Positions 16,571 through 27,200 of a stretch of DNA of 64,000 bases are shown here, piece after piece. The DNA lies in NCBI RefSeq assembly GCF_013178945.1, contig NZ_JABFDM010000008.1, positions 61,719 through 125,718 on the forward strand, given 5' to 3'. The DNA comes from Bradyrhizobium aeschynomenes (GTDB taxonomy: Bacteria > Pseudomonadota > Alphaproteobacteria > Rhizobiales > Xanthobacteraceae). Below the pieces are notes generated by a model, which made no database searches, was not told the DNA's origin, and worked only from the letters and a program-made list of their open reading frames with translations. Position numbers and translations under genes: made by a program. Every line of letters starts with the position of its first letter. Position 1 is the first letter of the stretch.

Positions 16571-18237
16571 TCCACCCGCATCGCCGCCTGCATCCATGGC
16601 AATCGCAGCCATTGCAGGGTCCAGGGAAGCCGTTCCAACAGCACGTCGGCGCCGCGGCGCTCCAGCCGCAGCAGCCAGGCGCCGTCGCGCGTGCCGAGCA
16701 GGCCCGGCCGCATCAGGAAGGTCTCGCGCAGGCCGGCCTGCGAGATCGCGCCGAGGCAGCTCGCATGCGCGATCGCGGCATCGATCAGCTGTCCGGCTTC
16801 GGCCTGCTCGGTGTCGGTGACGGGCTCGGCGATCTCGCACGGATCGAACGGCGGCAGGCCGCACAGCGCCTTCGGCAGCAGCAGCGCGAATTCCGGCGCG
16901 TCAGGCTCGCCGGTCGCCAGATGATGCAGCAGCAGCACGGCGCGCTGCTGCGCGGCCAGGCTGACGAAGCCCGTTTCGTCGCCGTCGAGCAGACCGCGGC
17001 GGGCGAAGAAGCGCGGCAGGAAGGGCCACAGCAGGCAGACGCCCGCGGCCATGACGGAATGAACGTCGTCGGGCGCACTGCGCTCACGATCATCCTGACG
17101 AACAGGCGCGGGCCGACGCGAGAGCCGCGCCTCCAGGCGCTCGGCATCGGCTGGCGTGATCAATCCGGCCTGACGCAACGGCCGGAGCACGGCTGCCAGC
17201 GCAGTGTCGAAGGACGGGCCGGCCGGAGCCTCGGCGAGCCGCGCGAAGGTCTCCGCCCATGCCGGCTGTTCTCGTTCAGCCAATCGGGCTGCCAATGGCG
17301 CCAGCTCCGCATGCAAGCCTGCGAGCATCGGGCTTGGCGGCCAGCTGCGCGGCGTCCGCGGCGGCTCTGAGGCAAGCGCCGAATGAATGCGTTCCAGCTC
17401 GGCGACGCGGGCGACGAGATCGGCCGGTGATGGCCGCATTGCCAGGGCGGCCGCGCAGGCCTCCAGGAGCGCCGTGAGGGTCATGCCGGCGGCGATGGCG
17501 ATGCTCGTGAGCGCGGTCTCGACGGGGTCGGTGTGGGGGACGGCACAGGCTGCCTGCAGCAGGCCGCGCCAGATTGCGAGGCGCTTGCGTCGAGGCGTCA
17601 GGTCGGCGATCGAAGAGGTTTCCAAGAGCTCTGCCAGCTGGCGCAGAATGGCGGTGCCTTCGGGCGCGAGCGCCGCGACGATGCGCTCCAGCGTGGTGTC
17701 GGCGAGGTGACCGATGAGGCGGTTCATGGCCGCCGGATCGGCGAGGAGGCCGCGCAGGCTGTGCGCGAGGCTGGCGGGTGATTGTCGCAGCGCCGAGTCC
17801 GCAGCGCGGTTCAAGAGGTCGCGATCGTGGCCGTCGCACCACCACGGCAGGGTGCCGGTCGTCACGAAGTGATTGATGACGAGCAGCGCCGCCGCGTCGG
17901 CCGCAGGCTTCGCCCGGCCGGCTGGCGCGGGGCTTGTCGATTGAGGATGGTGGCTCAGTGCAACCGATGACCTCAGTGCGCCCGGAAGTCTGGCGGCGAT
18001 CCGCGCGGGCAGCTCCCGTGACAGCGAATCCATATCGAGCCGTCCGAGATCGAGCTCGAGCCGGTCGATCCGGATCAGCTCGGCATGCGGCGTGAGCTCA
18101 TCGAAGATGCGCTCCAACAGCGGCGTCAGCGCCTCGCGGACCACGTCCGAGACGGCCGTGCTGACGCGCTCGGCGGTCGCCGCATGGGCGACGGTCAGCT
18201 CGACGATCTCGCGATGAATGGTGTGACGCTGGGACAT
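16564..18237 (-). CDS. eCIS tape-measure protein (Afp14-like)
   Basis: The 557-aa product begins with the characteristic HxIHREIVEL-type N-terminal motif, then LIRIDRLELDLGRLD. It ends with WTLQWLRLPWMQAAMRVEW, both typical of the contractile injection system tape-measure family. The family sets tube length; if fully helical, 557 residues would span at most about 84 nm. It sits between the six-repeat protein and the ATPase, as in Afp/PVC clusters. Confidence 0.88.
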   Translation of the reverse strand: MSQRHTIHREIVELTVAHAATAERVSTAVSDVVREALTPLLERIFDELTPHAELIRIDRLELDLGRLDMDSLSRELPARIAARLPGALRSSVALSHHPQSTSPAPAGRAKPAADAAALLVINHFVTTGTLPWWCDGHDRDLLNRAADSALRQSPASLAHSLRGLLADPAAMNRLIGHLADTTLERIVAALAPEGTAILRQLAELLETSSIADLTPRRKRLAIWRGLLQAACAVPHTDPVETALTSIAIAAGMTLTALLEACAAALAMRPSPADLVARVAELERIHSALASEPPRTPRSWPPSPMLAGLHAELAPLAARLAEREQPAWAETFARLAEAPAGPSFDTALAAVLRPLRQAGLITPADAERLEARLSRRPAPVRQDDRERSAPDDVHSVMAAGVCLLWPFLPRFFARRGLLDGDETGFVSLAAQQRAVLLLHHLATGEPDAPEFALLLPKALCGLPPFDPCEIAEPVTDTEQAEAGQLIDAAIAHASCLGAISQAGLRETFLMRPGLLGTRDGAWLLRLERRGADVLLERLPWTLQWLRLPWMQAAMRVEW

Positions 18238-18255
18238 GGCGCGCGACGAACGGTC

Positions 18256-20319
18256 CTAGTTCTGTTTGAGCGTGACGGTTGCGGTCGCAGCCAGCGTGGC
18301 GGTTGCGACCGGCGGATTGAGCCGGGTTGCGGTGATCGAGAACGTGGTGTTTGCGCTGATCGGATCGGTGAGCAAAGCGAGGGTGTCGCCATTGCCCGGC
18401 TGCGCTGCGCCGACCGGCGCGCCCGCAGCGACGAGCTGATAGCTCATCTCCGTCTGGGTCTTGTCGACGAGGATCTTGGCGCGATTGCCCGCGGGCACGG
18501 CGGCATCGCCGGCGCGGACGGGGCATGTCGGATCGGGCCGGACGGCAACCGGAAAGCGGATCCGGCGTCGCACCGGGATCGCTGCCTTGCTGGTGGCCGA
18601 CAGCACCAGCACCATGTCGTTGGCGATGGCAGCGGAGGCGAAATCGAGCGCCTGGCCATTGCCGTCGCGCGCCGCGCCGATGGCGATGTCGTCCGCTGAG
18701 GTCTCCTGGAACAGCGCGTAGCTGTCAGCGGCTGCGCTCGCCGGCACCATGACATGGGCGATGCTGCCGCGATCGATCAGCGCGGCGGTCAGCTGCGCGG
18801 CCGGCACCGCGGTGATGACGGCCGGATTCGGCAGATCGATGCCGACCCGGCTCTGCGCCTTCATCGCGCCGATCGTCCATGACGTCCCGACCGCGCTCGC
18901 GCCGGTCTCCACCACCGGCGGCAGCGGCGGCTGGCCGTCGCGCGTCACGGCGAAGTCGACCTCCAGCTCGAGCTGGCCGATGCCCTTGTTGACGTTGGCG
19001 TCCTCCGGACTGCCCTGGTGCACATAAGCCGGAAGAACGGCCGGCACAGGTTGCGCCGTCCGCGGTGTGTAGTAGACGCCGGCCTGACCGCCCGCGATCG
19101 TCATCGCGCCGTCGGTTGCGGCGCCCGCGAGCGTGACGGTGACGCTGAGGCCCGGCTTGGGATTGGGGCGCACCAGCACCGCCAGCATCTGGCGCAGCCA
19201 GATCCAGGACGAGAACGATGTCGTCCCCGTCGCATGGGTCTTGCGCGCGGCGATCGCGACGACGCTGTCGGCGGTGGCTTGCGGCAGGATCAGCCGCAGG
19301 TCGGCATTGGCGCCGGGCTGCCAGTCTGCGCCGAGCGCAAAACCCTGCGGCACGGCGCTCGGATCTGCCGCCGCGAGCGACGGCAGGCGGATCATTACGT
19401 CGGGCTGGCCCGGCACCGGCACGGCAAGCAGACCGGGGCCCGGCGGTGCGCCTTGCGCGAAGGCCGTATCAGGCAGGCGCAGCAGCACGGCGCGGTAGTC
19501 GACGCCGCCCTGGGCGGCGGCGAGCCTGATCTTGGGAACGGATAGGAAGTCGACGATGGCGCCGGGCTCGGGCGCGAGAGACAGATCCGGATTGGCCCTG
19601 ACGTAGATGCGTAGGCGGATGGCCAGAAGGTTGGTCTGCGTTGGACGCGCCAGGGCGGCGTCAAATGTCTTGGTGGCGCGGATCCTGATCTCGGTGTCGG
19701 CCTGCAGCGGCTTGCTCGCCAGCTCGATCGGCCCACCGGTACCTCGGACGGCTTGGCCGACCGAGACGACGTCGTCCTGCGCGGCCGCGGCGACGTCGTC
19801 CGGATGCGCCGGGTCACCGTTGACGAAACGGACCAGCCGGTAGTCGACGCCGTCCTGGCTGGAGGGCAGGCGCACCGTGATCGCCGTGTTGTAGCTCAGG
19901 ATGCGCGGAGATGGGCCATCCTCGGGCAACACGATTGCCGCCAGCGAGAGGTCGAGTCCGACCTTGACTCCCGCCGTTGTCAAAAGGTCCGCCTCGCGGC
20001 CATTCGGCGCCCGCGCATGGATGGTGAAGGTCACGTCGTCGCGAATGGGCGGCGTGGTCAGCGCCACCGATTTGCCGGTGCCCTTGACGGTGGCCCCGAC
20101 CGCGTCGCCGGTCTTGTTGCGCAGCCCGTAGTCGACGCCCGTCTCGCTGATCTCGATCTTGATCGTCGCAATGTCGTTGAAGGCAACCGTGAGCCGCTCG
20201 TTGGGCACTGGCAGGTCACGCACCGGATAGGTCTCGCCGAGCCCGAGCGCCTCGAGCATGCGGTTGCGTGCCTCGCGCAGGCGCAACACCGTGGCCGTGC
20301 TCGAGGTTGCGCCGCTCAT
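18256..20319 (-). CDS. Six-repeat Ig-like protein of the eCIS operon, candidate fibre or surface protein
   Basis: The 687-aa protein is built from about six repeats of 95-140 residues. Each contains a GVDYRL-like core (near residues 61, 156, 272, 414, 533 and 626) and in most a later TT-P-I...FxIxA-like strand, suggesting beta-sandwich modules. The ATG at 20319 overlaps the stop of the upstream baseplate gene (ATGA). In Afp/PVC clusters the position between the second J-like baseplate protein and the tape measure is held by a host-binding fibre, so a surface or fibre role is plausible but unproven. No clear homologue is recalled. Confidence 0.65.
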   Translation of the reverse strand: MSGATSSTATVLRLREARNRMLEALGLGETYPVRDLPVPNERLTVAFNDIATIKIEISETGVDYGLRNKTGDAVGATVKGTGKSVALTTPPIRDDVTFTIHARAPNGREADLLTTAGVKVGLDLSLAAIVLPEDGPSPRILSYNTAITVRLPSSQDGVDYRLVRFVNGDPAHPDDVAAAAQDDVVSVGQAVRGTGGPIELASKPLQADTEIRIRATKTFDAALARPTQTNLLAIRLRIYVRANPDLSLAPEPGAIVDFLSVPKIRLAAAQGGVDYRAVLLRLPDTAFAQGAPPGPGLLAVPVPGQPDVMIRLPSLAAADPSAVPQGFALGADWQPGANADLRLILPQATADSVVAIAARKTHATGTTSFSSWIWLRQMLAVLVRPNPKPGLSVTVTLAGAATDGAMTIAGGQAGVYYTPRTAQPVPAVLPAYVHQGSPEDANVNKGIGQLELEVDFAVTRDGQPPLPPVVETGASAVGTSWTIGAMKAQSRVGIDLPNPAVITAVPAAQLTAALIDRGSIAHVMVPASAAADSYALFQETSADDIAIGAARDGNGQALDFASAAIANDMVLVLSATSKAAIPVRRRIRFPVAVRPDPTCPVRAGDAAVPAGNRAKILVDKTQTEMSYQLVAAGAPVGAAQPGNGDTLALLTDPISANTTFSITATRLNPPVATATLAATATVTLKQN

Positions 20320-22385
20320 GTGAGTGGCCCCGATAGGACGGAATCGGCCTTCACGCCGAGACGGTCGGCAAGCCGATGGTGGCGCAGAGCCAGCAGCAGA
20401 TCGTCGTAGGTCGCAGCAAAGGCGGCGAAGGGAGCGGGATCCAGCCACAGCAGATAGGCGGTGAGATGCGCCGGCGTTTCCTCGCGCATGATGCGCTGGA
20501 TCATGCTTTCGAGCGTCTTGAAGCGCGATGGAAATATGAAGGTGAGCTGCGCCGTCCATGGATCGTTGCGCGAGGCCGCCGCGAGCAGCGGCAGCGCGTT
20601 GATCTCGTCCTCCGGAAGCGCGCGCAGCAGGATGTGCTCGACCAGCAGGAACCTGGTCTCGCCCGCGGCCGGCCAGCCGAGCCGGAGGCGTACGCGGTCG
20701 ATCAGGGCGGGCGATGATCCCGGCGAGAGCAGGTCGACGCCCGTGCCGCGCCCTGCACCGAGCTCGGGCATGCGGCGGAGGAATTCGCGCTTGGCCTGCA
20801 AGAGCCGCGCGGTCGCGGCATCCGCATCGAGTGGCGCCGCGGTCGCTGACAGTTGCGGATCGTCGGTCACGGTTTCGGCGAACCGCCCGAGCAGGTGGTT
20901 GAGCAGCCGGTTGCGCCGCTTCATCGCCCCCGGCGGCTGCTCGGGCTCGACCAGCTCGGCCAGCTCATCGGGGCCGAAGGTCGGATCGAGGATCGGATCG
21001 CGATCCGGATCGTCGCCGACATACTGTGCGGCATAGGTGCGCGGCGACGTCTCGTCGATGCCGAGCAGCGAGGCGACGTGGGCGAGCTGGGCGAATTCGT
21101 TCGCCAGCAGCTGGTCGAGCACGGCCAGATAGCCGCGGAGCTGGTTGGCCGCGGCCTTGCGGGCGTCGTCGGCCGAATCGGGCAGGGCGCCCGCACCGAC
21201 GCCATAGAGCCGTGGCAGGTCGGACTCCAAAGGCAGATAGTGCGCGACGTCCCGCCTTTGTCCCGGGCGCGGGATCAGATCGCGCTCGGCCGTGTCGAGT
21301 TCCGGAAACAGCCGCGCGCTGCGCGCACGCGCGCCGTACGCGCTGATCACGCCGGCAGTGTCGACGATGACCGGCTGGCGATCCTTGACCAGCTCGATGC
21401 TGCTGGCGGTGAGATCGAGACGGGCAGCGCCGGTCTCGTCGAGCGTCAGCGACCACGGCTCGGCCGACGGGCTGCCGGCGCGCGCGAGCAGGATCCAGCG
21501 GACCGCGCGGACCCCCGGCACGCTCATGATCGCGCGGATCACGTCCGACGTATGCAGCGCAACGCGGCGCTCGGCTGCCGGCAAGGTCGCTGGATCGACG
21601 AAGCCGCGCAGCAGCGGCGGGCCTTCGAAGATCTCGTCGCTGCGCGCGCCCTGCGCGAGAGCCTGGTCGAGTCTGAGGAATCCCACCGACGGCGAGATCA
21701 GCGCGCTGACCCGCTCGAAGATGCCGAGCAGCACGTCGGCGCCGTTCTCGGTTTCGCCGATCTCGACGGAGGCGCGCACGGCCACCGGCATCGGATCGAG
21801 CATGACGATGTCGTCGAAATCCTCGCACAGCGGCCGGTTGGCGGAGAGGCGTTGTGCGACCGCGAGCCGGACGACAGCGGCATCGATGTCCTGAAGATCG
21901 GACTTTTCCACCAGCACGCGCCACAGGCCGCGCGGCGCGACGGCCTCGGAGCTCGCCGGCGGCGTCGGATCGCGGTCGATCGCGATCGTCTTGGCGTCCG
22001 GATCATGGCGAAGCGGGAGCGACGCGCCGTCCGCCGTGACGATCCAGGCATTCTTGACGCCGGGCACGTCGAGCACGATGCGCCTCAGATCATCCGGCGT
22101 GACCGCCCGGGAGGTGAGCGCCTGCGCCGGCGTGAACAGGCAGGCCTCGGTGGTCTTGCCGGCTTCCGCCAGCAGATCCGGGATCGGGTGAAAGGTGCGA
22201 TAGCCGAGATCGCTGAGGGCGTAGCACATCGCCTCGAGCAGCGTGATGCCGGGATCATGGGCGTTGAAGTCGGTCCACTGCTCGCCGGCGAGGCGCTCGA
22301 GCTCGGTCAGGCCCTGACGCAGCAGGGCCGTGAAGTCGAGCAGCGGATGCTCTGGCGGTCCGGTGGAGATCGATAGCGCGTCCAC
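20316..22385 (-). CDS. eCIS baseplate J-like protein (Afp12-like)
   Basis: The 689-aa product contains the hallmark TDFNAHDPGITLLEAMCYALSDLGYR near residues 38-64, found in baseplate J-like proteins of Afp/PVC-type systems, followed by a DDLRRIVLDVPGVKNAW segment. Such proteins form the wedge that links the spike hub to the sheath. It starts with GTG at 22385 (AGGA upstream) and is followed by a 4-base overlap with the repeat protein. Confidence 0.88.
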   Translation of the reverse strand: MDALSISTGPPEHPLLDFTALLRQGLTELERLAGEQWTDFNAHDPGITLLEAMCYALSDLGYRTFHPIPDLLAEAGKTTEACLFTPAQALTSRAVTPDDLRRIVLDVPGVKNAWIVTADGASLPLRHDPDAKTIAIDRDPTPPASSEAVAPRGLWRVLVEKSDLQDIDAAVVRLAVAQRLSANRPLCEDFDDIVMLDPMPVAVRASVEIGETENGADVLLGIFERVSALISPSVGFLRLDQALAQGARSDEIFEGPPLLRGFVDPATLPAAERRVALHTSDVIRAIMSVPGVRAVRWILLARAGSPSAEPWSLTLDETGAARLDLTASSIELVKDRQPVIVDTAGVISAYGARARSARLFPELDTAERDLIPRPGQRRDVAHYLPLESDLPRLYGVGAGALPDSADDARKAAANQLRGYLAVLDQLLANEFAQLAHVASLLGIDETSPRTYAAQYVGDDPDRDPILDPTFGPDELAELVEPEQPPGAMKRRNRLLNHLLGRFAETVTDDPQLSATAAPLDADAATARLLQAKREFLRRMPELGAGRGTGVDLLSPGSSPALIDRVRLRLGWPAAGETRFLLVEHILLRALPEDEINALPLLAAASRNDPWTAQLTFIFPSRFKTLESMIQRIMREETPAHLTAYLLWLDPAPFAAFAATYDDLLLALRHHRLADRLGVKADSVLSGPLT

Positions 22386-22390
22386 GGGTC

Positions 22391-22588
22391 CTAACCTTCC
22401 TTGCTTTCGCCGAGCTCCTCGGACAGCACCTGGATGGCGCCGCTGATGCGCAGCAGCGTTTCGCGCAGGTCGCGCACGCGCGCTTCGGCCTGCACCAGCT
22501 GGGTCTGGCCGCTGGCGAACTCCTCGCGCAACTGGCTCAGCCGTTCCTTGAGACGGTCTTCCATCGTCGAACTCTCGATCATTGTCAT
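22391..22588 (-). CDS. Small coiled-coil protein in the eCIS operon
   Basis: The 65-aa charged product (LKERLSQLREEFASGQTQLVQAEARVRDLRETLLRISGAIQVLSEEL) is predicted almost wholly as an amphipathic helix or coiled coil. Starts at 22588 and 22582 are both in frame; AGGAG lies about 13 bases before the first. It fits neatly between the fibre and the J-like baseplate gene with correct codon use, so it is likely real. A chaperone or small baseplate role is possible, but function is unknown. Confidence 0.65.
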   Translation of the reverse strand: MTMIESSTMEDRLKERLSQLREEFASGQTQLVQAEARVRDLRETLLRISGAIQVLSEELGESKEG

Positions 22589-22607
22589 TGTCGTATGGTC
22601 GCTCCTG

Positions 22608-24260
22608 TCAGTGCAGCATGACGAAGATCTCGATCACCCCTTCGCCGGCCGCATGCGCGCAGAGCGCCTTGCCGATGATGGTTCCGGCGCGATAGGCGCC
22701 GTCGGTCGTTGCCGGAGCAGCCCGCATGGCGTAGCCGGGGCGTGAGGCCGCGGTCAGGAGATCGCCACGGCGGATGGGACCGCCTTCGTCGGTGACCTTG
22801 CAGGGGACGCATCCCGAGAGCGCCACGGGAAATCCCTTGCTGCCGTCGGCCGGAAGATCCTCGCGGTTGATCAGCGAATTGAGCAGCATCCCGGGCTCGG
22901 TCGAGATGACCCCGATCACCCGGCTGCAATTCGCTTCTGGAGCAAGGACGATATGTTCGGAATCGGGATCGAGGCTGACGACGTCTCCAGGGGCGAGCGA
23001 GGCCCGTGCGAAATAGATCTCGGCGAGATCGCGCGGTCCGGTCTGCACGGGGCCGCGTGACCAGACCGTTCCTTCGGCTTCCAGATCCCACGTGCGCATG
23101 CCGCCGCCCCAGCCCGGCGTGAGCGGATTGGGGCCCTTGCCCATGCTGCCGATGCGGCCGGTCACCAGCAGGTCGCCGTTCACCTCGAGATAGTCCCAGA
23201 CCTTGACGACGCGTCGGAGCGGAGAGGTGTTGACGGTTCTGCCCAGGATCATCAGGCCGCCGTAATTGGCGCCGTTCTCGATGGCCGCGTAGCCGAGCTT
23301 GTTGCCGATGCCCGTATGATTGTGGTCGGTCTTGGTGAAGTAGAGATCCGAGCCGCCGATCGACAGGCTTCGCTTGACGTTGAAGTCGCCGTCCTTCTGG
23401 AGCTCTGCATAGCTGACATTCTTGATCCTGAACTGGATCGTCTCGGGCGAATTCAAATACGTCGTTCCGAAGTCGTCGCCCGCTGCGCTCTGCAGCAGCG
23501 CATAGTTGTCCGCGGCGGCCTGGTTCAGCGTGGTGACGCCGAAATGGACGTAATTGCCGTTGGCCGGCCAGGGGCCGATGGACAACGAGCCGAACCTCGC
23601 CACCCCGGCGACGTCGAGCATGGCAGCGGGGGACGGCGTTCCGATGCCGAGATGGCCGTTGGCCGCCAAGGTCGCGCGCTGGACGTTGTTGACCCGGAAC
23701 GAGATGTCCTTGCCGTTCAGCGCCGTTCGCCCGAGCTGCGCGCCGGAGATGCCGACCGCCAGCGCATAGGTCGTCGTGAGATCGCCGGCAGCGCTGCCGC
23801 CGACATAGGAATAGTCCACATTGACGTCCGGCGCGCCGATCGTGAGCAGCCCGGCCCGGATGCGCCCGCCGACCTCGAGCCGCTCGGCGGGCGCGACCAC
23901 GCCGATGCCGACGCGGCCGTTCGCGGCATCGACGGCAAGGCGGCTGTTGCCGGCTCCATCGTTGATGGAGAGGCCCGGCCGCCCCGTCTGCGGATCGTTG
24001 GGGTTCGATCGCGGGCGCAGCGACAGCGTCCAGGCGGGGCTGGCATCGGAGATCTGCATGTAGAAGTTGATGGCCTTCTCGAAGTCGCCGACGGCTTCGA
24101 TCGAGAGCGGCTCGCCGCCGCCGGGCTTGATGACGCCATCGTCGCGCTGGTTGATCAGGCTGTCGATGAGCTGGGAGAACTGCTGCTCGGTCGGGATCGC
24201 ATTCTTGACGAAGTAGGACTTCAGCGTTGCCCGCGACTTCTTGTTGTCATCGATGTTCAT
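22608..24260 (-). CDS. Tail-fibre-like protein of the eCIS
   Basis: The 550-aa protein begins with an N-terminal segment (RATLKSYFVKNAIPTEQQFSQLIDSLINQ) of the type that attaches fibre proteins. It then contains repeated VGIG-x-P-x-L/LDV-G motifs (near residues 116-130 and 200-216) typical of phage and eCIS fibre shafts. The C-terminal ~150 residues (from DLAEIYFARA through GTIIGKALCAHAAGEG) form a compact beta domain seen in bacterial fibre-like proteins. It probably contacts the target surface. GAGG precedes the ATG at 24260. Its location between the two J-like baseplate genes differs from the Afp order. Confidence 0.75.
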   Translation of the reverse strand: MNIDDNKKSRATLKSYFVKNAIPTEQQFSQLIDSLINQRDDGVIKPGGGEPLSIEAVGDFEKAINFYMQISDASPAWTLSLRPRSNPNDPQTGRPGLSINDGAGNSRLAVDAANGRVGIGVVAPAERLEVGGRIRAGLLTIGAPDVNVDYSYVGGSAAGDLTTTYALAVGISGAQLGRTALNGKDISFRVNNVQRATLAANGHLGIGTPSPAAMLDVAGVARFGSLSIGPWPANGNYVHFGVTTLNQAAADNYALLQSAAGDDFGTTYLNSPETIQFRIKNVSYAELQKDGDFNVKRSLSIGGSDLYFTKTDHNHTGIGNKLGYAAIENGANYGGLMILGRTVNTSPLRRVVKVWDYLEVNGDLLVTGRIGSMGKGPNPLTPGWGGGMRTWDLEAEGTVWSRGPVQTGPRDLAEIYFARASLAPGDVVSLDPDSEHIVLAPEANCSRVIGVISTEPGMLLNSLINREDLPADGSKGFPVALSGCVPCKVTDEGGPIRRGDLLTAASRPGYAMRAAPATTDGAYRAGTIIGKALCAHAAGEGVIEIFVMLH

Positions 24261-24293
24261 GGCAGCCTCGTACCCGCGATCATGTGTGAGTGT

Positions 24294-27200
24294 CTAACCG
24301 ATGATGAAATCAAGCTCGATCTTCATGTAGTTGATGCCTTTGAACTGATCGGCCGGGAAGATCTCGTCGGCGATCAGATCGATCTCGTGCCGCCGCGCGG
24401 CGACCAGCACCGCGTCCGGCCGCTCGGACCCGACGCTGTCGCCGTCCGGGCCGCCCGGAGGAGCCAGGGTGAAGACCTCGCCGTCCTCGCTGGAGAACAG
24501 CTTGATGCCGGCGACGTAGTCGACATAGGACCGCTGGTCGATGAAGTTGACGATGCTGCTGGCATAGATGCGGCGCCCGATCATGATGTCGGCGCCGTCG
24601 TCGAACGCCCATGGCGAGAGGAAGCGGTTGAGGTCCTCGTTCAGCCGCTCCTTCCACAGCGCCGGATTGCTCTGATCGACGAAGCGGACACCGACGCGGA
24701 TCCGGACTTGGACGTATCTGGCGTTCTCGACGCTCAGCCGCGCCGATCCCGGCAGCAGCGGCGTCAGGTAGGCCGCGACGTCGGCGAGCAGCGCCGATGC
24801 GGCCTTGGGCTCGAACGGATCGAACAGGCTCTTGCCGCGAATGTCCGGAATGACGATCAGCCTGACGAGGCCGAGCGCGTCGCGCCTGTCGATCGCGGCC
24901 TCGTTGGAGGTCGCCGGCAGGCACTTCACCTTGTAGATCTCCGGGAAACGGCGCAGCACGAGCCGCTCATAGTCCCAGGCCGTCACCGCACGCTGCTTGT
25001 GCCGCAGCCGCTCGCTCGACGACGCATGGAAGCCCACGGGATCTTCCGCCGCACGTCCGCCGAACGAGGCGTAGGGCTGATGCACGGCGGCGACGCCGGG
25101 CAGCGGCGCGAACAGCGACTTGATGGTCTTGGGCGGCAGCGGCGTGAGGTCGACGGCCGAGGCGTTCAGCTCACGGGTCGCGAGCGCCGCCTGCGGATGG
25201 ATCGCGATGGTGTCGCAAACCGCGGCGGCGCCGATGGCCGCGCTGGCGCGCAGCCAATACGGCCCTGCGGGAAGCCGTGCATCCGGCACTGCCTGCGGGA
25301 GAGCGAAGGTGATGATCCCCGAATTGATCAGCCCGCGCGTGCCGTCCTGCAGCATGGCTTCGCCGGGCAGATCGACCCAGCCGTTCCGGTCGAGCACGCT
25401 CCAGCGGATGGCAGGCGGGTCGACATCGGCATTGGCGCTGCCTTCGGCCATCTGAAACAACAGCGACAAAGTCTCCGGCGGACGCAGACCTTCGAGGCCG
25501 ATCAGCAGCTCGCCCTCATTGCCGTAGTCGGGGAGCAGGGGAGAGCCGTTCGCGGCGGCGCTGAGCTCGGCGATCCCGAACGGATGCAGGTGGAACACCA
25601 TGTCCGATGCCGGCCCCTGCTGATAGGCCTCCATGCGGATCTCGTGCCCCGCCAGCAGATCGAGCGTGAGCGATTTCAGCTTCGGTGCATAGGGCAGGCC
25701 GACCGTGTAGCTCGCTGCATTGATGGTGCCGCCGCTCTTGGCGAACACGGCCGTGTCGACCGCGAGCGCGATCGCCTTGGTGGCGGCCAGCCCGGCATAC
25801 TCGCGATGGCCGAAGCCGATGGCGAGCTCCAGCCGCAGTGCGTGCGGAAGGTTGCGCGCGGTCGCCGCCGCTGTTTCCGGCGGCGGTAAGGTGTAAGCTT
25901 GCACGGCATCGCTGACGCTCGTGATCTCGAGTGTCTGCGGCTTGCTGGCGTCCTGCGTGCGCCGCGCCCTGTCGGTCACGAACAGGGCGCCGGCCCCGCC
26001 TTGCGCCGTGACCAGCGGGCCGTCGACCAGGCTGACCTTGGCCGTGAACGGGCCGGCGAGCTGATAGGCCGCGTAGGTCGCGTTCAGATCGGGTGGGCCG
26101 CCCATCCAGTCGAGCCGCAGCTTGACGGCCCGCAACCGCTTGTTCTGCAGATCGGGATGTCCGATCCAGAAGGTGGCGCCGGCATCCGGCTGCGGCCCGA
26201 AGGGCTCGAACGGCCGCTTGCCGTCGAGCGGACCGAGATCGTTCTCCAGCACCAGGGGGCCGAGCGGCTCGCCGCTCTGCGCCGGCTGCACGTAGGATCC
26301 GATCGCCGCGCGCATGTGGATGCGCGCGATCCGCAGCGAGCGCAGCCGGGCATAGCGGATCACCCAGCGGCCGAGCGTGCCGTCCCAGATCTGGCGCAGC
26401 ATCAGCCGGACGGCGGGCCATGGACATGAGGCGAGTGCCTGATCGCCCGGCAGCGGTGCGATGGCTGGCATGGTCGTGGGTAGCGTCAGGCGAACGCGCA
26501 GGCCGATCAGGGTGGTCGTGCCGGGGATCGGCGCGATGTCGTCGAGCTTGCTGTAGTCGACGGCGCCGTCGCCTGTCATCTCCACCTTGTCGGCGCCGAG
26601 GGTGACCCAGCCGTCGGCGGTGCTGACCTGCACCGAGAAGGGCTGCTCGGGCGCGGCAACGATCGGGCCGCCGCCATCATCGTAGAAGCCGAAAGTCAGG
26701 ATGATCTGCCGCGTTCCTGCGCTGAGCGCGAACAGCGGCGAGCCGATCACGAGGCCGATCGTTTCCGGCGGCGGCTGCTCGGGGGATTGTGCCGGTGCGG
26801 CGCCGAACGTTTTCCAGCGCTGCTCCAGCGCGGCGCTCGGATGCACCGTCGTCGCGTCTGCCTGGGGATACAGATTGAGCCAGTCCTGTCGCTGCGGCCG
26901 CGCCGTGGGCAGCTGCGTGCGCTTGCGCGAGGCGCGTTCGAGGATGTCGTAGACTTGCACCCATTGCTCGGTGCTTGCGGTCTTCGGCGCATCCGCGACC
27001 CTCCTCAGGGTCTGCATGTCGGCAGCGGAGGCCCAGTCCTTCAGCTCCTCCAGCAATTGCGGCGTGGTGGCGCTGGGCGACGCCCCGGCAGCATCGGCCA
27101 GGATCGACTGCAGGCCCGCGGCGGGATCGGCAGCCGCCTCGCGCCGCTTGCGTATCGCATCGCGCCGTGCAGCAACCACCTTGTTCTGCAACGCATCTTC

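Noticed and set aside
23316..25889. 857-codon plus-strand frame across the fibre and Afp11-like genes
   Set aside because: It spans two real minus-strand genes and their gap and has no domain signature.
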